DNA from: Leucobacter chromiireducens subsp. chromiireducens
Lineage (GTDB): Bacteria; Actinomycetota; Actinomycetes; Actinomycetales; Microbacteriaceae
Length of the DNA: 64,000 nt
Direction: 5' to 3'
Assembly: GCF_016758255.1 (NCBI RefSeq)
Contig: NZ_QYAD01000006.1
Coordinates: 1 to 64,000, forward strand
In this document: in pieces, positions 19,128-28,941 of the stretch
How positions within the stretch are numbered: position 1 is the stretch's first letter
How the letters are laid out: each line of letters begins with the position of its first letter
Program-made: the position numbers and the translations under genes
The notes under the pieces: model-generated
The model's database searches: none
Seen by the model: only the letters and a program-made list of their open reading frames with translations
What the model was told of the DNA's origin: nothing

Positions 19128-19982
19128 ATGGCGAAGCAACAGGTCGAGCTCGGTCCAACCGGCCGACCAGAGCGTGTCATCCCGGCACCCCAGAAGCTGG
19201 ACCGCCACGGCCCCGCGCGCATCATCGCGATGTGCAACCAGAAGGGCGGCGTCGGCAAGACGACGAGCACCATCAACCTGGCTGCGGCGCTCGCGCGCTA
19301 TGGCCGCCGCGTGCTGGCCGTCGATTTCGACCCGCAGGGGGCGCTCTCCGCGGGCCTGGGCGTGCCCGCGCATGACGTCGTGACGATCTACGACCTGATG
19401 CTTGGCAAGGAGAGGGATCCGCACACCGCGATCCAGCAGACCGCCACGCCCGGCCTCGACGTGATCCCCGCGAACATCGACCTGTCGGCGGCAGAGGTGC
19501 ACCTCGTCACCGAGGTTGCCCGCGAGCAGATCCTCGGCGGCGTGCTCCGCAAGGTGGCCGACGACTACGACGTGATCCTCGTCGACTGCCAGCCGTCCCT
19601 CGGCCTGCTCACCGTGAACGCGCTCACCGCAAGCCACGGCGTGCTCATCCCGCTCGCGTGCGAGTACTTCGCGCTGCGCGGCGTCGCGCTGCTCGTCGAG
19701 ACGATCGACAAGGTGAAGGATCGCCTGAACCCGGCCCTCGAGCTCGACGGCATCCTCGCAACGATGTACGACTCGCGCACGCTGCACGCACGGGAGGTGC
19801 TCGAGCGCGTCGTCGACACCTTCGGTGACAAGGTGTTTGACACCGTGATCGGCCGTACCGTGAAGCTGCCCGACGCGCAGATCGCCGCGCAGCCCATCCT
19901 CGACTACGCGCCCTCGAACGCCGCATCCGAGGCGTATCTGAAGCTCGCTCGCGAGCTCGTGCAGCGGGGCGTGGTCGCCTAA
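19128..19982 (+). CDS. ParA family ATPase (Soj-like)
   Basis: 284 residues from ATG 19128, with aaaggag 8 bases upstream. Deviant Walker A CNQKGGVGKTTSTINLAAAL near residue 40, Walker A' DFDPQGALS and Walker B VILVDCQPSLGLLTVNAL. The family moves chromosomes or cargo in the cell. Sitting directly in front of scpA and scpB it is the second ParA commonly found there in actinobacteria, distinct from the one beside oriC. A TAGGAT box at 19086 may be its promoter. Confidence 0.9.
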   Translation: MAKQQVELGPTGRPERVIPAPQKLDRHGPARIIAMCNQKGGVGKTTSTINLAAALARYGRRVLAVDFDPQGALSAGLGVPAHDVVTIYDLMLGKERDPHTAIQQTATPGLDVIPANIDLSAAEVHLVTEVAREQILGGVLRKVADDYDVILVDCQPSLGLLTVNALTASHGVLIPLACEYFALRGVALLVETIDKVKDRLNPALELDGILATMYDSRTLHAREVLERVVDTFGDKVFDTVIGRTVKLPDAQIAAQPILDYAPSNAASEAYLKLARELVQRGVVA

Positions 19983-19990
19983 CCACGATC

Positions 19991-20842
19991 ATGGCAGCGC
20001 TCGACACGAACCAGGAGCCGGGCGTGCGCGATGCGCCCGGTGAGTCGAGCGCGCCCGGCACCGAGTTTCGAGTGTCGCTCGAGGTGTTCGATGGGCCGTT
20101 CGACCTGCTGCTCAACCTGATTGGCAAGCACGAGCTTGACATCACGGAGGTGTCGCTCAGCCTGGTGACGGACGAGTTCATTTCCTTCCTCTCCTCGTTC
20201 GAGGGGCAGGGGCTCATCGAGTTGGATCGCGCATCGGAGTTTCTCGTTGTCGCCGCCACACTCCTCGATCTGAAGATCGCCAGCCTGCTCCCGCAGGGCG
20301 AGGCGGTCGACGCCGAAGACATCGCGCTGCTCGAAGCGCGGGATCTCCTCTTTGCGCGCCTGCTGCAGTACCGCGCCTTTAAGCAGGCGAGCGCCTGGTT
20401 TCAGGAGCGACTGCTCGCGGAGGACGCGCGCCACCCACGCCTCGTGCCGCTCGACCCGAAGTATCGGGAGCGCGGGCCCGAGCTGCAGTGGACGCTGTCG
20501 GCGGCAGACTTCGCCGCGATCGCAACACTTGCTTTCGCGCCGCGTGAGCTGCCGATGGTCGGCCTCGACCACCTGCACGCTCCGCTCGTGTCGATCCGCG
20601 AGCAGGCGGCCATCATCGTTGCTGAGCTGCGCAATTCGGGTGCACGGAGCTTCCGCGAACTGATCGCGGGCGTCGACGAGCGCGGCGTGATCATCGCGCG
20701 CTTCCTCGCCATCCTCGAGCTGTACCGCCGCGCGGCGGTGCTCTTCGAGCAGGCCGAGCCGCTCGGCGAACTCATCGTGCAGTGGACGGGCGAGAACTGG
20801 TCAGATGACGAACTCGCGACCCTGGGGAGTGACTATGACTGA
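19991..20842 (+). CDS. scpA: Segregation and condensation protein ScpA
   Basis: 283 residues. Kleisin N-terminal domain FDGPFDLLLNLIGKHELDITEVSL near residue 35, a helical middle and a C-terminal winged helix with RRAAVLFEQAEPLGE. It links SMC heads with ScpB to form condensin. 8 bases behind parA and overlapping scpB by 8 bases. Confidence 0.95.
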   Translation: MAALDTNQEPGVRDAPGESSAPGTEFRVSLEVFDGPFDLLLNLIGKHELDITEVSLSLVTDEFISFLSSFEGQGLIELDRASEFLVVAATLLDLKIASLLPQGEAVDAEDIALLEARDLLFARLLQYRAFKQASAWFQERLLAEDARHPRLVPLDPKYRERGPELQWTLSAADFAAIATLAFAPRELPMVGLDHLHAPLVSIREQAAIIVAELRNSGARSFRELIAGVDERGVIIARFLAILELYRRAAVLFEQAEPLGELIVQWTGENWSDDELATLGSDYD

Positions 20843-21458
20843 GCCAGACGCACAGCCCGGAAGCGCCGCGGAAGAGCTGGCCGCTGCCCGCGCCGACCAC
20901 ACGCTCGCGCAGCAGCTCGAGGCACTCCTCATCGTCGCCGACGAGCCGCTCAGCGCGGTCTCGCTCGCCGCCGCGACCGAGAAGCCCGTGCGCGAGGTGC
21001 GCGAGGCCGTCATCGCGCTCGCCGCGGAGTACGATGGGAGGGATGGGGCTCCCGGATCCCACGCCCGCGGTTTTGAACTGCGCGAGGTGGGGGGCGGGTA
21101 CCGCTTCTACGTGCGTGCGAGCCTTGACCCGCTCGTGGCCGACTTCGTGCACCAGCAGACTCCGTCGAAGCTGTCGCAGGCGGCCCTCGAAACGCTCGCC
21201 GTGATCGCATATCGGCAGCCGATTGCGCGCGGCGCGATCGCGTCGATCCGTGCGGTGAACGTGGATTCCGTGGTGCGCACGCTGCTTGCGCGCGGACTCA
21301 TCACCGAGGTGGGGCACGACCCGGAGACCACCGCAACGCTGTACGGGACATCCGAGTCACTGCTCGGTTATCTCGGTATCGGAGACATTTCGGAGCTGCC
21401 GCCTATCGCGCCGCTGCTCGACGATCCAATGGAAGGTTTTACACATGAAGAACTCTGA
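20835..21458 (+). CDS. scpB: Segregation and condensation protein ScpB
   Basis: 207 residues from the ATG at 20835, nested in the scpA end. Tandem winged helices: LEALLIVADEPLS near residue 27 and SQAALETLAVIAYRQPIARGAI near residue 115. A Gly/Asp-rich insertion (AEYDGRDGAPGSHARG) separates two strands of the first domain. Subunit of the SMC-ScpAB condensin. It overlaps the pseudouridine synthase gene by 14 bases. Confidence 0.95.
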   Translation: MTEPDAQPGSAAEELAAARADHTLAQQLEALLIVADEPLSAVSLAAATEKPVREVREAVIALAAEYDGRDGAPGSHARGFELREVGGGYRFYVRASLDPLVADFVHQQTPSKLSQAALETLAVIAYRQPIARGAIASIRAVNVDSVVRTLLARGLITEVGHDPETTATLYGTSESLLGYLGIGDISELPPIAPLLDDPMEGFTHEEL

Positions 21459-23220
21459 TCAGGGAGCCGGCGGCTCGTTCTCCGTCGATGGCGGAGCCGC
21501 TGAGGTCGACCTCGCGGAGTTCGGGTGGGATCCCGAAGAGCGCGCACGCGTACTCGGCGACCGGGCTGAGAAGCCGGAGGATTTTGGCGATGAGCCCGGC
21601 CGCGGTGTGATCACCGAGAACGATGACGACGGCAGCGTGCGCCTGCAGAAGGCACTCGCGCACGCGGGGATCGCCTCGCGCCGAGCGTGCGAGACGCTCA
21701 TCACGAGCGGCCGCGTGTGGGTGAACGGCAAGCCCGAGCGCGAACTCGGATCCCGCATCGTGCCGGGCACCGACGAGGTGCGCGTCGACGGGGTTGTCGT
21801 GCAGCTCGACGCGACAAAGCGCTACTTCGTGCTGAACAAGCCGACCGGCGTCGTCTCGACCATGAGCGACGAGCACGACCGCCCCGACCTGCGCGAGTTC
21901 ACCGACCAGTTCGAGGACCGCCTGTACAACGTTGGCCGCCTCGACACCGACACGAGCGGTCTGCTCATCCTCACGAACGATGGCGAACTCGCGCACCGCC
22001 TGGCGCACCCGAGCTTCGGCGTGCAGAAGACCTACGTGGCGAAGGTGCGCGGTCAGGTGACCCCGGCCGTCATCCAGCAGCTGAAGGACGGCGTCGAGCT
22101 GAAGGACGGCCCGATCAAGGCCGACCGCGCGAAGCTGCTGCCGGGTGGCGCGGGTAAGTCGCACTCGCTTGTGGAACTCACTCTGCACTCGGGCAAGAAC
22201 CGCATCGTGCGTCGCATGCTCGCTGAGGTGGGCCACCCCGTCGACGAGCTGGTGCGCCGTCAGTTTGGTCCGCTGCACCTCGGCACGCTGCGCGTGGGCG
22301 AGATGCGTGAGCTCGCAGCCGCTGAGCGCGGGGCGCTGCTGTCGGCTGGACCCGATGACTGGCAGGGCGACGACGCCGAGCAGGAGAAGAAGAAGCCGCG
22401 CTCGCGTGTGGGCTGGGCGAAGAGCTCGGTCACGGCGGGCCGTCCCGGCGACGGCAAGGGCGCGAAGGGCCTGCGCGGCGTTGCAGCGCGTGGCAACCCG
22501 CACGGGCGCCGTGCTGCGGACGCCGAGCGCGGCGGGGAGCGTCGCGGCGCTGACCGGGATCGGGATCAGCGTGGCGGTCGCGATCAGCGGGACAACCGTG
22601 GATACGACCGGAACCGTGACGACCGTGGCGGTCGCGATCAGCGGGATAACCGTGGGTTCGACCGGAACCGCGATGATCGTGGCGGTCGTGGTTTCGATCG
22701 GGATCGGGATCAGCGTGGCGGTCGTGACCAGCGGGATAACCGTGGATACGACCGGAACCGCGACGAGCGTGGCGGTCGTGGTTTCGATCGGGATCGGGAT
22801 CAGCGTGGCGGTCGCGATCAGCGGGACAACCGTGGCTACGACCGGAACCGTGACGACCGTGGCGGTCGCGATCAGCGGGATAACCGTGGGTTCGACCGGA
22901 ACCGCGACGAGCGTGGCGGTCGCGACGAGCGTGGCGGGCGTGGTTTCGATCGGAACCGCGATGACCGCGGTGGCCGTGGTTTCGATCGGGATCGGGATCA
23001 GCGTGGCGGTCGCGATCAGCGGGACAACCGTGGCTACGATCGCAACCGTGATGACCGTGGCGGTCGCGATCAGCGGGACAACCGTGGCTACGACCGGAAC
23101 CGTGATGACCGTGGCGGTCGCGATCAGCGGGATAACCGTGGCTACGACCGGAACCGTGACGACCGCGGCGGTCGTGACCAGCGCGGCGGCGGGCCCCGCG
23201 GGTACCGAGGTCAGCGATGA
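21445..23220 (+). CDS. rRNA pseudouridine synthase (RluB/RsuA family) with a long charged repeat tail
   Basis: 591 residues. Residues 1-60 are acidic; the S4 domain (RLQKALAHAGIASRRACETL) follows near residue 65, then the RsuA/RluB catalytic domain with the Asp of GRLDTDTSGLLILTNDG near residue 170. Residues about 370-590 are not part of the enzyme: some 20 imperfect units of the type DRGGRDQRDNRGYDRNRD, encoded by DNA repeats at about 22555-23200. The enzyme isomerises uridines in rRNA; the tail may bind RNA. It overlaps tyrA by 4 bases (ATGA). Confidence 0.9.
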   Translation: MKNSDQGAGGSFSVDGGAAEVDLAEFGWDPEERARVLGDRAEKPEDFGDEPGRGVITENDDDGSVRLQKALAHAGIASRRACETLITSGRVWVNGKPERELGSRIVPGTDEVRVDGVVVQLDATKRYFVLNKPTGVVSTMSDEHDRPDLREFTDQFEDRLYNVGRLDTDTSGLLILTNDGELAHRLAHPSFGVQKTYVAKVRGQVTPAVIQQLKDGVELKDGPIKADRAKLLPGGAGKSHSLVELTLHSGKNRIVRRMLAEVGHPVDELVRRQFGPLHLGTLRVGEMRELAAAERGALLSAGPDDWQGDDAEQEKKKPRSRVGWAKSSVTAGRPGDGKGAKGLRGVAARGNPHGRRAADAERGGERRGADRDRDQRGGRDQRDNRGYDRNRDDRGGRDQRDNRGFDRNRDDRGGRGFDRDRDQRGGRDQRDNRGYDRNRDERGGRGFDRDRDQRGGRDQRDNRGYDRNRDDRGGRDQRDNRGFDRNRDERGGRDERGGRGFDRNRDDRGGRGFDRDRDQRGGRDQRDNRGYDRNRDDRGGRDQRDNRGYDRNRDDRGGRDQRDNRGYDRNRDDRGGRDQRGGGPRGYRGQR

Positions 23221-24338
23221 GTGGCAACGGCACCCGCAACGGGCTCTACGGTGCGCAGCCCGCGGCGCGCACTCGTGGACCCGTGCACGTGATCGGTTCG
23301 GGGCTGCTCGGTGCGAGCGTCGGCCTCGGCCTGCGCGAGCGCGGCGTTGACGTGACCCTCGAGGACCTCTCGCCCACTACCGTTGCGCTCGCCGCAGACT
23401 ACGGTGCGGGCCGGGTGCGCGCGGCAGACGACGCCGAACCCACCATCGTGGTCGTCGCGACCCCGCCCGATGTGACCGCCGACGCGGTCGAGCGGGCCCT
23501 CGCCACCTACCCGAACGCCGTGGTGACCGACGTGGCAAGCGTGAAGCTGGCCCCGCTCGAGGAACTGCAGCGCCGCGGCGTCGACCTCACGAACTACGTT
23601 GGCTCGCACCCGATGGCAGGCCGCGAGCGCGGCGGCGCGATCATGGCGCGTGCCGACCTGTTCACCGCCCGCCCGTGGGTGATCTGCCGCGACGCGGAGA
23701 CCCCGGCCGAGGCGCTCGCGCACGTGGAAGACGTGGCGCTCGACCTCGGCGGCGTGCTGATCGAGATGACCCCCGAGGAACACGACCGCTCGGTGGGACT
23801 CGTCTCGCACCTCCCGCAGGTGGTATCGAGCCTGCTCGCCGCGCGTCTCGTGCCGGCAACCGAGCAGGCCATCGGCCTTGCGGGGGCGGGGCTGCGCGAC
23901 ACCACGCGGATTGCCGCGAGCGATCCCGAGCTGTGGATCCAGATTCTTGGCGCGAACCGCGAGCCCGTCACCGAGTTGCTCGACGCGCTTGCCGGCGACA
24001 TCGCCGACTTTGCTGACGCCCTCCGGGATCCCGAGCGAGTCGGCACGAAGCGGCGCATCGCCGATCTGCTGTCGGCGGGCAATGCGGGTGTGGCGCGCAT
24101 TCCCGGCAAGCACGGCTCCTCCGAGCGCTTCACCACGATCACGGTGCTCATCGACGATACGCCGGGCCAGCTGGCGCGACTGCTCACCGAACTCGGAGAA
24201 CTGGGCATTAACATGGAAGACTTGCGTCTGGAGCACTCGCCGGGCGCGCAGATTGGTTTTGCGGAGATCGCGGTGCTGCCCGAGGTGGCTGAGCGCGCGG
24301 TTGCCGACCTCGTTGAACGCGGATGGAGGACGCTGTGA
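23217..24338 (+). CDS. tyrA: Prephenate dehydrogenase
   Basis: 373 residues. NAD-binding GSGLLGASVGLGLRERG near residue 23, the conserved GSHPMAGRE segment near 127, and a C-terminal ACT domain (TVLIDDTPGQLARLLTELGELG, about 305-370) for tyrosine feedback. It oxidises prephenate to 4-hydroxyphenylpyruvate. Its stop overlaps the cmk ATG by one base. Confidence 0.93.
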   Translation: MSGNGTRNGLYGAQPAARTRGPVHVIGSGLLGASVGLGLRERGVDVTLEDLSPTTVALAADYGAGRVRAADDAEPTIVVVATPPDVTADAVERALATYPNAVVTDVASVKLAPLEELQRRGVDLTNYVGSHPMAGRERGGAIMARADLFTARPWVICRDAETPAEALAHVEDVALDLGGVLIEMTPEEHDRSVGLVSHLPQVVSSLLAARLVPATEQAIGLAGAGLRDTTRIAASDPELWIQILGANREPVTELLDALAGDIADFADALRDPERVGTKRRIADLLSAGNAGVARIPGKHGSSERFTTITVLIDDTPGQLARLLTELGELGINMEDLRLEHSPGAQIGFAEIAVLPEVAERAVADLVERGWRTL

Positions 24339-25090
24339 TGAATGCTGAGCACGAGCCGGGCGCACCCGCACCCATCCTCGTTGCAATCGATGGGCCCGCG
24401 GGCAGCGGAAAGTCGAGCGTGTCACGCACCGCCGCCGAGGCTCTCGGCTTCGGCATCCTTGACACCGGCGCTGCCTACCGTGCACTCGCGTGGACGGCGC
24501 AGCGCATCGGCCTTGACCTCGATGATGCTGCCGCGATGGAGGTGCTGCTCGACAACTGGGTGTACCGCATCACGCTGCGCGGCACGCAGCAGGTGACGGT
24601 CGCCGTACCCGGTGGGGTGGGGGCTGCCGTGCCCGAGCTCGCCGAGGGGGTCGACGTGACCGCCGCGATTCGCGAGCACTCCGTCAGCGGCCAGGTGAGC
24701 CGCGTCTCGAAGCACCCCGCGGTGCGCGAGCGGCTCAACGAGATGTTCCGCCGCACGGTCGCCGAGTCGGGCCTGCCCGGCGTGGTGATCGAGGGCCGCG
24801 ACATCACGACCGTGGTGGCGCCCGACGCGCCGGTGCGGATCCTCCTCACCGCGTCGCCGGAGGTGCGCGCCCAGCGGCGCGCGGGGGAGCTGCCCGGGCT
24901 CACGCCCGAGCAGGTGCTCGCCGATCTCACTGCGCGCGACGCAAAGGACGCCCTCGTGGTGGACTTCATCAACCCCGCACCCGGGGTGACGCTCGTCGAC
25001 ACGAGCGACCTGAACTTCGAGCAGTCGGTGCAGGCTGTCGTCGACATCGTACGAGCGGCGCAGGGCGCTGCGGAAGAGAGCAAGAAATGA
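24338..25090 (+). CDS. cmk: Cytidylate kinase
   Basis: 250 residues. P-loop [14 protein letters not shown] near residue 15, [12 protein letters not shown], the [23 protein letters not shown] core and the C-terminal [10 protein letters not shown] strand. It phosphorylates CMP/dCMP. The ATG at 24338 follows a GTG and overlaps the tyrA stop; the end overlaps der by 4 bases (ATGA). Conserved cmk-der order. Confidence 0.95.
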   Translation: MNAEHEPGAPAPILVAIDGPAGSGKSSVSRTAAEALGFGILDTGAAYRALAWTAQRIGLDLDDAAAMEVLLDNWVYRITLRGTQQVTVAVPGGVGAAVPELAEGVDVTAAIREHSVSGQVSRVSKHPAVRERLNEMFRRTVAESGLPGVVIEGRDITTVVAPDAPVRILLTASPEVRAQRRAGELPGLTPEQVLADLTARDAKDALVVDFINPAPGVTLVDTSDLNFEQSVQAVVDIVRAAQGAAEESKK

Positions 25091-26652
25091 GCACGGAACA
25101 GAACGGCGCACCAGGCGCCGCCGAGAACGAGACGGAGGTGTTCGACGTCTCGACCGTTGACTCCTCCGAGGTGATCGTGGGCGAGGGCTTCGACCCCGAG
25201 CTCGACGGGGTGACCGACGAGGAGCGCCTGCGCGCCATGCGCTCGAACCTCGACGGCTTCGACCTCGAAGACGACGACATGGTGCTCGTCAACGAGGACG
25301 GCGAGTTCCTCGGCTTCGCCGAGCCCGCCGCCGAGGCGCTGCCCGTCGTCGCGATCGTGGGCCGCCCGAACGTGGGCAAGTCCGCACTCGTCAACCGCAT
25401 CCTGGGCCGCCGCGAGGCCGTCGTCGAGGACCTCCCCGGCGTCACCCGCGACCGCGTGAGCTACCCCGCCGAGTGGACGGGCAAGCGCTTCACGCTCGTC
25501 GATACGGGCGGGTGGGAGCCCGACGCGAAGGGCCTCGACGCCTCCGTCGCGCTGCAGGCCGAGGTGGCCATCGAGCTGTGCGACGCCGTCATGTTCGTCG
25601 TCGACTCGCGCGTGGGCCCCACCGCAACCGACGAGCGCGTCGTGCAGCTGTTGCGCCGCACCAACAAGCCCGTCTTCCTTGTCGCGAACAAGGTGGACGA
25701 CATGGTGCAGGAGCCCGAGGCAGCCCAGCTGTGGTCACTCGGCCTCGGCGAGCCGCACGCGGTGTCGGCCCTCCACGGTCGCGGCGTCGCCGACCTGCTC
25801 GACAAGGTCATCGCTTCGCTGCCCGACGAGTCTGCCGTGGCGCAGCCGAAGCTCGCCGGCCCCCGCCGCGTCGCGCTGCTCGGCCGCCCGAACGTGGGCA
25901 AGTCGAGCCTCCTGAACAAGGCTGCGGGCGAAGAGCGCGCCGTCGTGTCTGACATCGCCGGCACCACGCGTGATCCCGTGGACGAGCAGGTCGAGCTTGC
26001 GGGCCGCGTGTGGACCTTCGTCGACACGGCAGGCATCCGCCGCCGAGTGCACCTGCAGAAGGGCGCCGACTTCTACGCGACGCTCCGCACCGCCGCCGCG
26101 CTCGAAAAGGCCGAGGTGGCCGTCGTGCTCATCGACGTCACGCAGGAGATCAGCGACCAGGATCTGCGCATCATCGACCTCGTTCTCGAGTCGGGCCGCG
26201 CGCTCGTGCTGGCCTTCAACAAGTGGGACATGCTCGACGACGACCGCCGCCGCTACCTGGAGCGCGAGATCGAGCAGGATCTCAGCCACGTCGACTGGGC
26301 ACCCCGAGTCAACATTTCCGCGCGCACGGGCCGCCACCTCGAGAAGCTCGTCCCCGCTCTGGAGACCGCGCTCGAGTCGTGGGACACCCGTATTCCCACG
26401 GCGAAGTTCAACGCGTTCATCGCGGAGCTGGTGCAGGAGCACCCGCACCCGCTGCGCGGCGGCAAGCAGCCGAAGATCCTGTTCGGCACGCAGGTGCAGA
26501 ACCGGCCGCCCACGTTCGTGCTCTTCACCTCGGGCTTCCTGGATCCCGGCTACCGCCGCTTCATCCAGCGCCGCCTGCGCGAGACGTACAACTTCGAGGG
26601 CAGCCCCATCGTGCTGAACATGCGCATCCGCGAGAAGCGTCAGCGCGTGTAA
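25087..26652 (+). CDS. der: Ribosome biogenesis GTPase Der
   Basis: 521 residues. An acidic N-terminal extension of about 80 residues, common in actinobacteria, precedes two tandem GTPase domains: [15 protein letters not shown] (near 92) and [13 protein letters not shown] (near 266), each with DxxG and NKxD motifs (VANKVDD; AFNKWDM). The C-terminal KH-like domain ends in [10 protein letters not shown]. It acts in 50S assembly. Operon end: a terminator follows. Confidence 0.96.
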   Translation: MSTEQNGAPGAAENETEVFDVSTVDSSEVIVGEGFDPELDGVTDEERLRAMRSNLDGFDLEDDDMVLVNEDGEFLGFAEPAAEALPVVAIVGRPNVGKSALVNRILGRREAVVEDLPGVTRDRVSYPAEWTGKRFTLVDTGGWEPDAKGLDASVALQAEVAIELCDAVMFVVDSRVGPTATDERVVQLLRRTNKPVFLVANKVDDMVQEPEAAQLWSLGLGEPHAVSALHGRGVADLLDKVIASLPDESAVAQPKLAGPRRVALLGRPNVGKSSLLNKAAGEERAVVSDIAGTTRDPVDEQVELAGRVWTFVDTAGIRRRVHLQKGADFYATLRTAAALEKAEVAVVLIDVTQEISDQDLRIIDLVLESGRALVLAFNKWDMLDDDRRRYLEREIEQDLSHVDWAPRVNISARTGRHLEKLVPALETALESWDTRIPTAKFNAFIAELVQEHPHPLRGGKQPKILFGTQVQNRPPTFVLFTSGFLDPGYRRFIQRRLRETYNFEGSPIVLNMRIREKRQRV

Positions 26653-26691
26653 CGACGCCGGGTTCTTGCCTCGCGCAAGGAATTCAGCGAA

Positions 26692-26731
26692 CCGCAGCGC
26701 CCCTCCCACGGGAGGGGCGCTGCGGCGTTTT
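26692..26731 (+). terminator. Rho-independent terminator after der
   Basis: 15-base arms ccgcagcgcccctcc (26692-26706) and ggaggggcgctgcgg (26711-26725), loop cacg, then cgttttc. Confidence 0.85.
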
Positions 26732-26782
26732 CGGGGACTGCCACGGCCGCGATCCCGCGCGAAAATCCCAGCCGCGCTGCCC

Positions 26783-26788
26783 TACGCT
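26783..26788 (+). promoter_or_regulatory. -10 element of a candidate leaderless promoter
   Basis: TACGCT 6 bases before the ATG at 26795, with no room for a ribosome site. Confidence 0.45.
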
Positions 26789-26794
26789 AAACGG

Positions 26795-27745
26795 ATGCAC
26801 GAAGAATCCGGCGCCGAACGCGGCCTGACACCGCTTGAGCGGGCCATCGATCGGGCGGCGAACCGGCTGCTCGAGGGGGCACCCGCGCGCGGGGCCCGGG
26901 CCGTGCTCGTCGAGTGCGCGGTGTTCGTGATGAAGCAGGCGTGGGCGTGCGTGTTCGGTGCGCTGCTGCTCGCCGTCATCGTCGCGGCACGGCTCTGGTA
27001 CCCGGACGACGCCGCGCTGGCGCGCAACGACGCCCTCACGATCGCGGCGATCCTCATCCAGATCGGCATGCTCGTGTTCAAGCTCGAGACCGGGCGCGAG
27101 CTGTGGGTGATCATCCTCTTCCACATCACGGGCACGGTGATGGAGCTCTTCAAAACCGATGTGGGGTCGTGGTCGTACGAAGCCGCGGGCGTGCTGCACA
27201 TTGGCGCCGTGCCGCTCTTCAGCGGTTTCATGTACGCGGCCGTCGGCTCCTACATGGTGCGCGTGTACCGGCTGCACCGGCTGCGCTTCACCAACTATCC
27301 GCGGGTGTGGCTCACCACGATCGTTGCGGCCGCGATCTACGTGAACTTCTTTTCGCACCACTTCATCGTCGATTTGCGGTGGGTGCTGCTCGTCGCCGTG
27401 GTGGTGCTCTGGTGGCGCACGACCATGCACTTCCGCGTGTACCGGGTGACGCTGCGCGCGCCCCTCCTGCTCGTGTTCTTCGGCGTTGCCGTGTTCATCT
27501 GGTTGGCTGAGAATATCGCGACGTGGGGTGGGGCGTGGCTGTACCCGCATCAGGAGGGCGGCTGGGAGCTCGTCTCGCCGCAGAAGCTGATCGCCTGGTT
27601 CCTGCTTATGATCATCTCGGTCGTCATGGTCACGTGGGTGTACCCGCCGCGCGACGTGGATCCCGCTCCCGATGGCGAAGCTGATCCGGATCCGGACATC
27701 GAGCCCGAGCGAGACGCTGCGCCGAGCCCGGGTCCCGCGGCGTGA
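26795..27745 (+). CDS. DUF817 family integral membrane protein
   Basis: 316 residues with eight or so hydrophobic segments (first near 55-75). Conserved family segments ELWVIILFHITGTVMELFKT and YVNFFSHHFIVDLRW carry polar and His residues inside membrane stretches. C-terminal tail is Asp/Pro-rich. No function is established for the family. Translation likely starts from a leaderless transcript. GTGA overlap with the next membrane gene suggests a pair. Confidence 0.85.
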   Translation: MHEESGAERGLTPLERAIDRAANRLLEGAPARGARAVLVECAVFVMKQAWACVFGALLLAVIVAARLWYPDDAALARNDALTIAAILIQIGMLVFKLETGRELWVIILFHITGTVMELFKTDVGSWSYEAAGVLHIGAVPLFSGFMYAAVGSYMVRVYRLHRLRFTNYPRVWLTTIVAAAIYVNFFSHHFIVDLRWVLLVAVVVLWWRTTMHFRVYRVTLRAPLLLVFFGVAVFIWLAENIATWGGAWLYPHQEGGWELVSPQKLIAWFLLMIISVVMVTWVYPPRDVDPAPDGEADPDPDIEPERDAAPSPGPAA

Positions 27746-28869
27746 GGCGGGTGTTCAGCTCGGCCGGTGGCTGGGCGCTGATCACGGGTGCGGTCGCGGT
27801 GCTGTGGGCGCTGCTTGGTGACGGGACCGCGTTCGGGCCGATGGTCTTCGCGCTCGTCGCCGGGTTCTTCCTCGGCTACGTGGTGCTCGGTGCGTTTCGC
27901 CGAGGCCTGTCTGCGCGGGCGGATCTTCTGCTGCACATCCTCCTCGCGGCGCTGCTCGGCCTCGTGGGAATGTTCATCGTGCCGCGCTTGGCGGAGATCA
28001 TGCCCTGGCTGCGCAGCTGGGCGCCGCAGCCGGTGCTTGCACTCGTGCCCGTTGTCGGTATGGTCGTGGTGAGCTTCACCGCTGTGGTGTGGTTGTTGCT
28101 CCTCTCGCGGGCGGTGGCGGCGATTCCGAACCGCGACCCGCGGGATCGCCCGGCGCCCGAGTGGGAGGTCCGCACCTCGTCAGGCACCGAAGCGTGGGTC
28201 ACCGCGGTGCCCATGACGCGCCGCGCGTACGGCTGGGTGGTCGCGCTGGTCGGTGTGCTGATCGGGCTCGCGCTGTGGGCGGTGTTCGCGCTGGGGTCGC
28301 CGAAGATCTGGTGGTGGCCGCCGAAGCTCGTGTTGCTGGCGCTCGGGATCGGGATCGCGCTGCCGATCGTGCTCGCCGCCCGCGCAGCCCTGCGCGCACG
28401 CACGCGCCAGTGCCGTGTGGAGTTTGCGGGCTCCCGCGTGACGCTGTGGGTCGCGGCGCGACCGGGCGCGTGGCGCGGAGAAGAGTTCGCCAGTGCCAGT
28501 GCCAGTGCCAGTGCCAGTTCCAGTGCCAATGCTGACGCCAGCGCCAACACGGTGGAGCGCACTTCGTTCGCGTTTCGTGAACTTGATGAGTTCGTCTGGT
28601 GTGCAACGGGCGACGGTGCCCGACTCGAACTTCGTTCGGGGGAGCGTCACACTTCGTTGCTCGTGGGTATCGCGCGGCCGCGACCCGGACTGAGCGCGGC
28701 GCTGCCCCCGCTCTCGCGCCGGGTACGGGCGGAGCTCGCCGAAGCAGGGCTCGCGGAGGTCTCGCCTCGCACACCGGGCCGCGCTCGCGTCCAGCCAACG
28801 CCGGCCCGACCTCACCCCGTGCTGCGCTTTATCCGAGACGCCGCGCCAGCAGCCTCCGCACACGTCTGA
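27742..28869 (+). CDS. Membrane protein of unknown function
   Basis: 375 residues, GTG start overlapping DUF817. Four hydrophobic segments in residues 5-130 and two around 165-215, then a soluble half containing a Ser/Ala tract (residues 250-268) coded by a six-base repeat (gccagt, five perfect copies at 28489-28518). A His/Arg-containing beta-rich domain follows. No family recognised. The terminator-like hairpin behind it closes the two-gene unit. Confidence 0.7.
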   Translation: MRRVFSSAGGWALITGAVAVLWALLGDGTAFGPMVFALVAGFFLGYVVLGAFRRGLSARADLLLHILLAALLGLVGMFIVPRLAEIMPWLRSWAPQPVLALVPVVGMVVVSFTAVVWLLLLSRAVAAIPNRDPRDRPAPEWEVRTSSGTEAWVTAVPMTRRAYGWVVALVGVLIGLALWAVFALGSPKIWWWPPKLVLLALGIGIALPIVLAARAALRARTRQCRVEFAGSRVTLWVAARPGAWRGEEFASASASASASSSANADASANTVERTSFAFRELDEFVWCATGDGARLELRSGERHTSLLVGIARPRPGLSAALPPLSRRVRAELAEAGLAEVSPRTPGRARVQPTPARPHPVLRFIRDAAPAASAHV

Positions 28870-28895
28870 GGCCCCCGGGAAATCCCGGGGGCCTC
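28868..28895. terminator. Hairpin after the membrane protein pair
   Basis: Arms gaggcccccggga (28868-28880) and tcccgggggcctc (28883-28895), two-base loop. It overlaps the stop codon end. No T run on either strand; it separates convergent genes. Confidence 0.6.
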
Positions 28896-28941
28896 ACACT
28901 CGCTGCCCGCTGAGCTGCATGCTGTGCGGGCGAGGCTCAGG

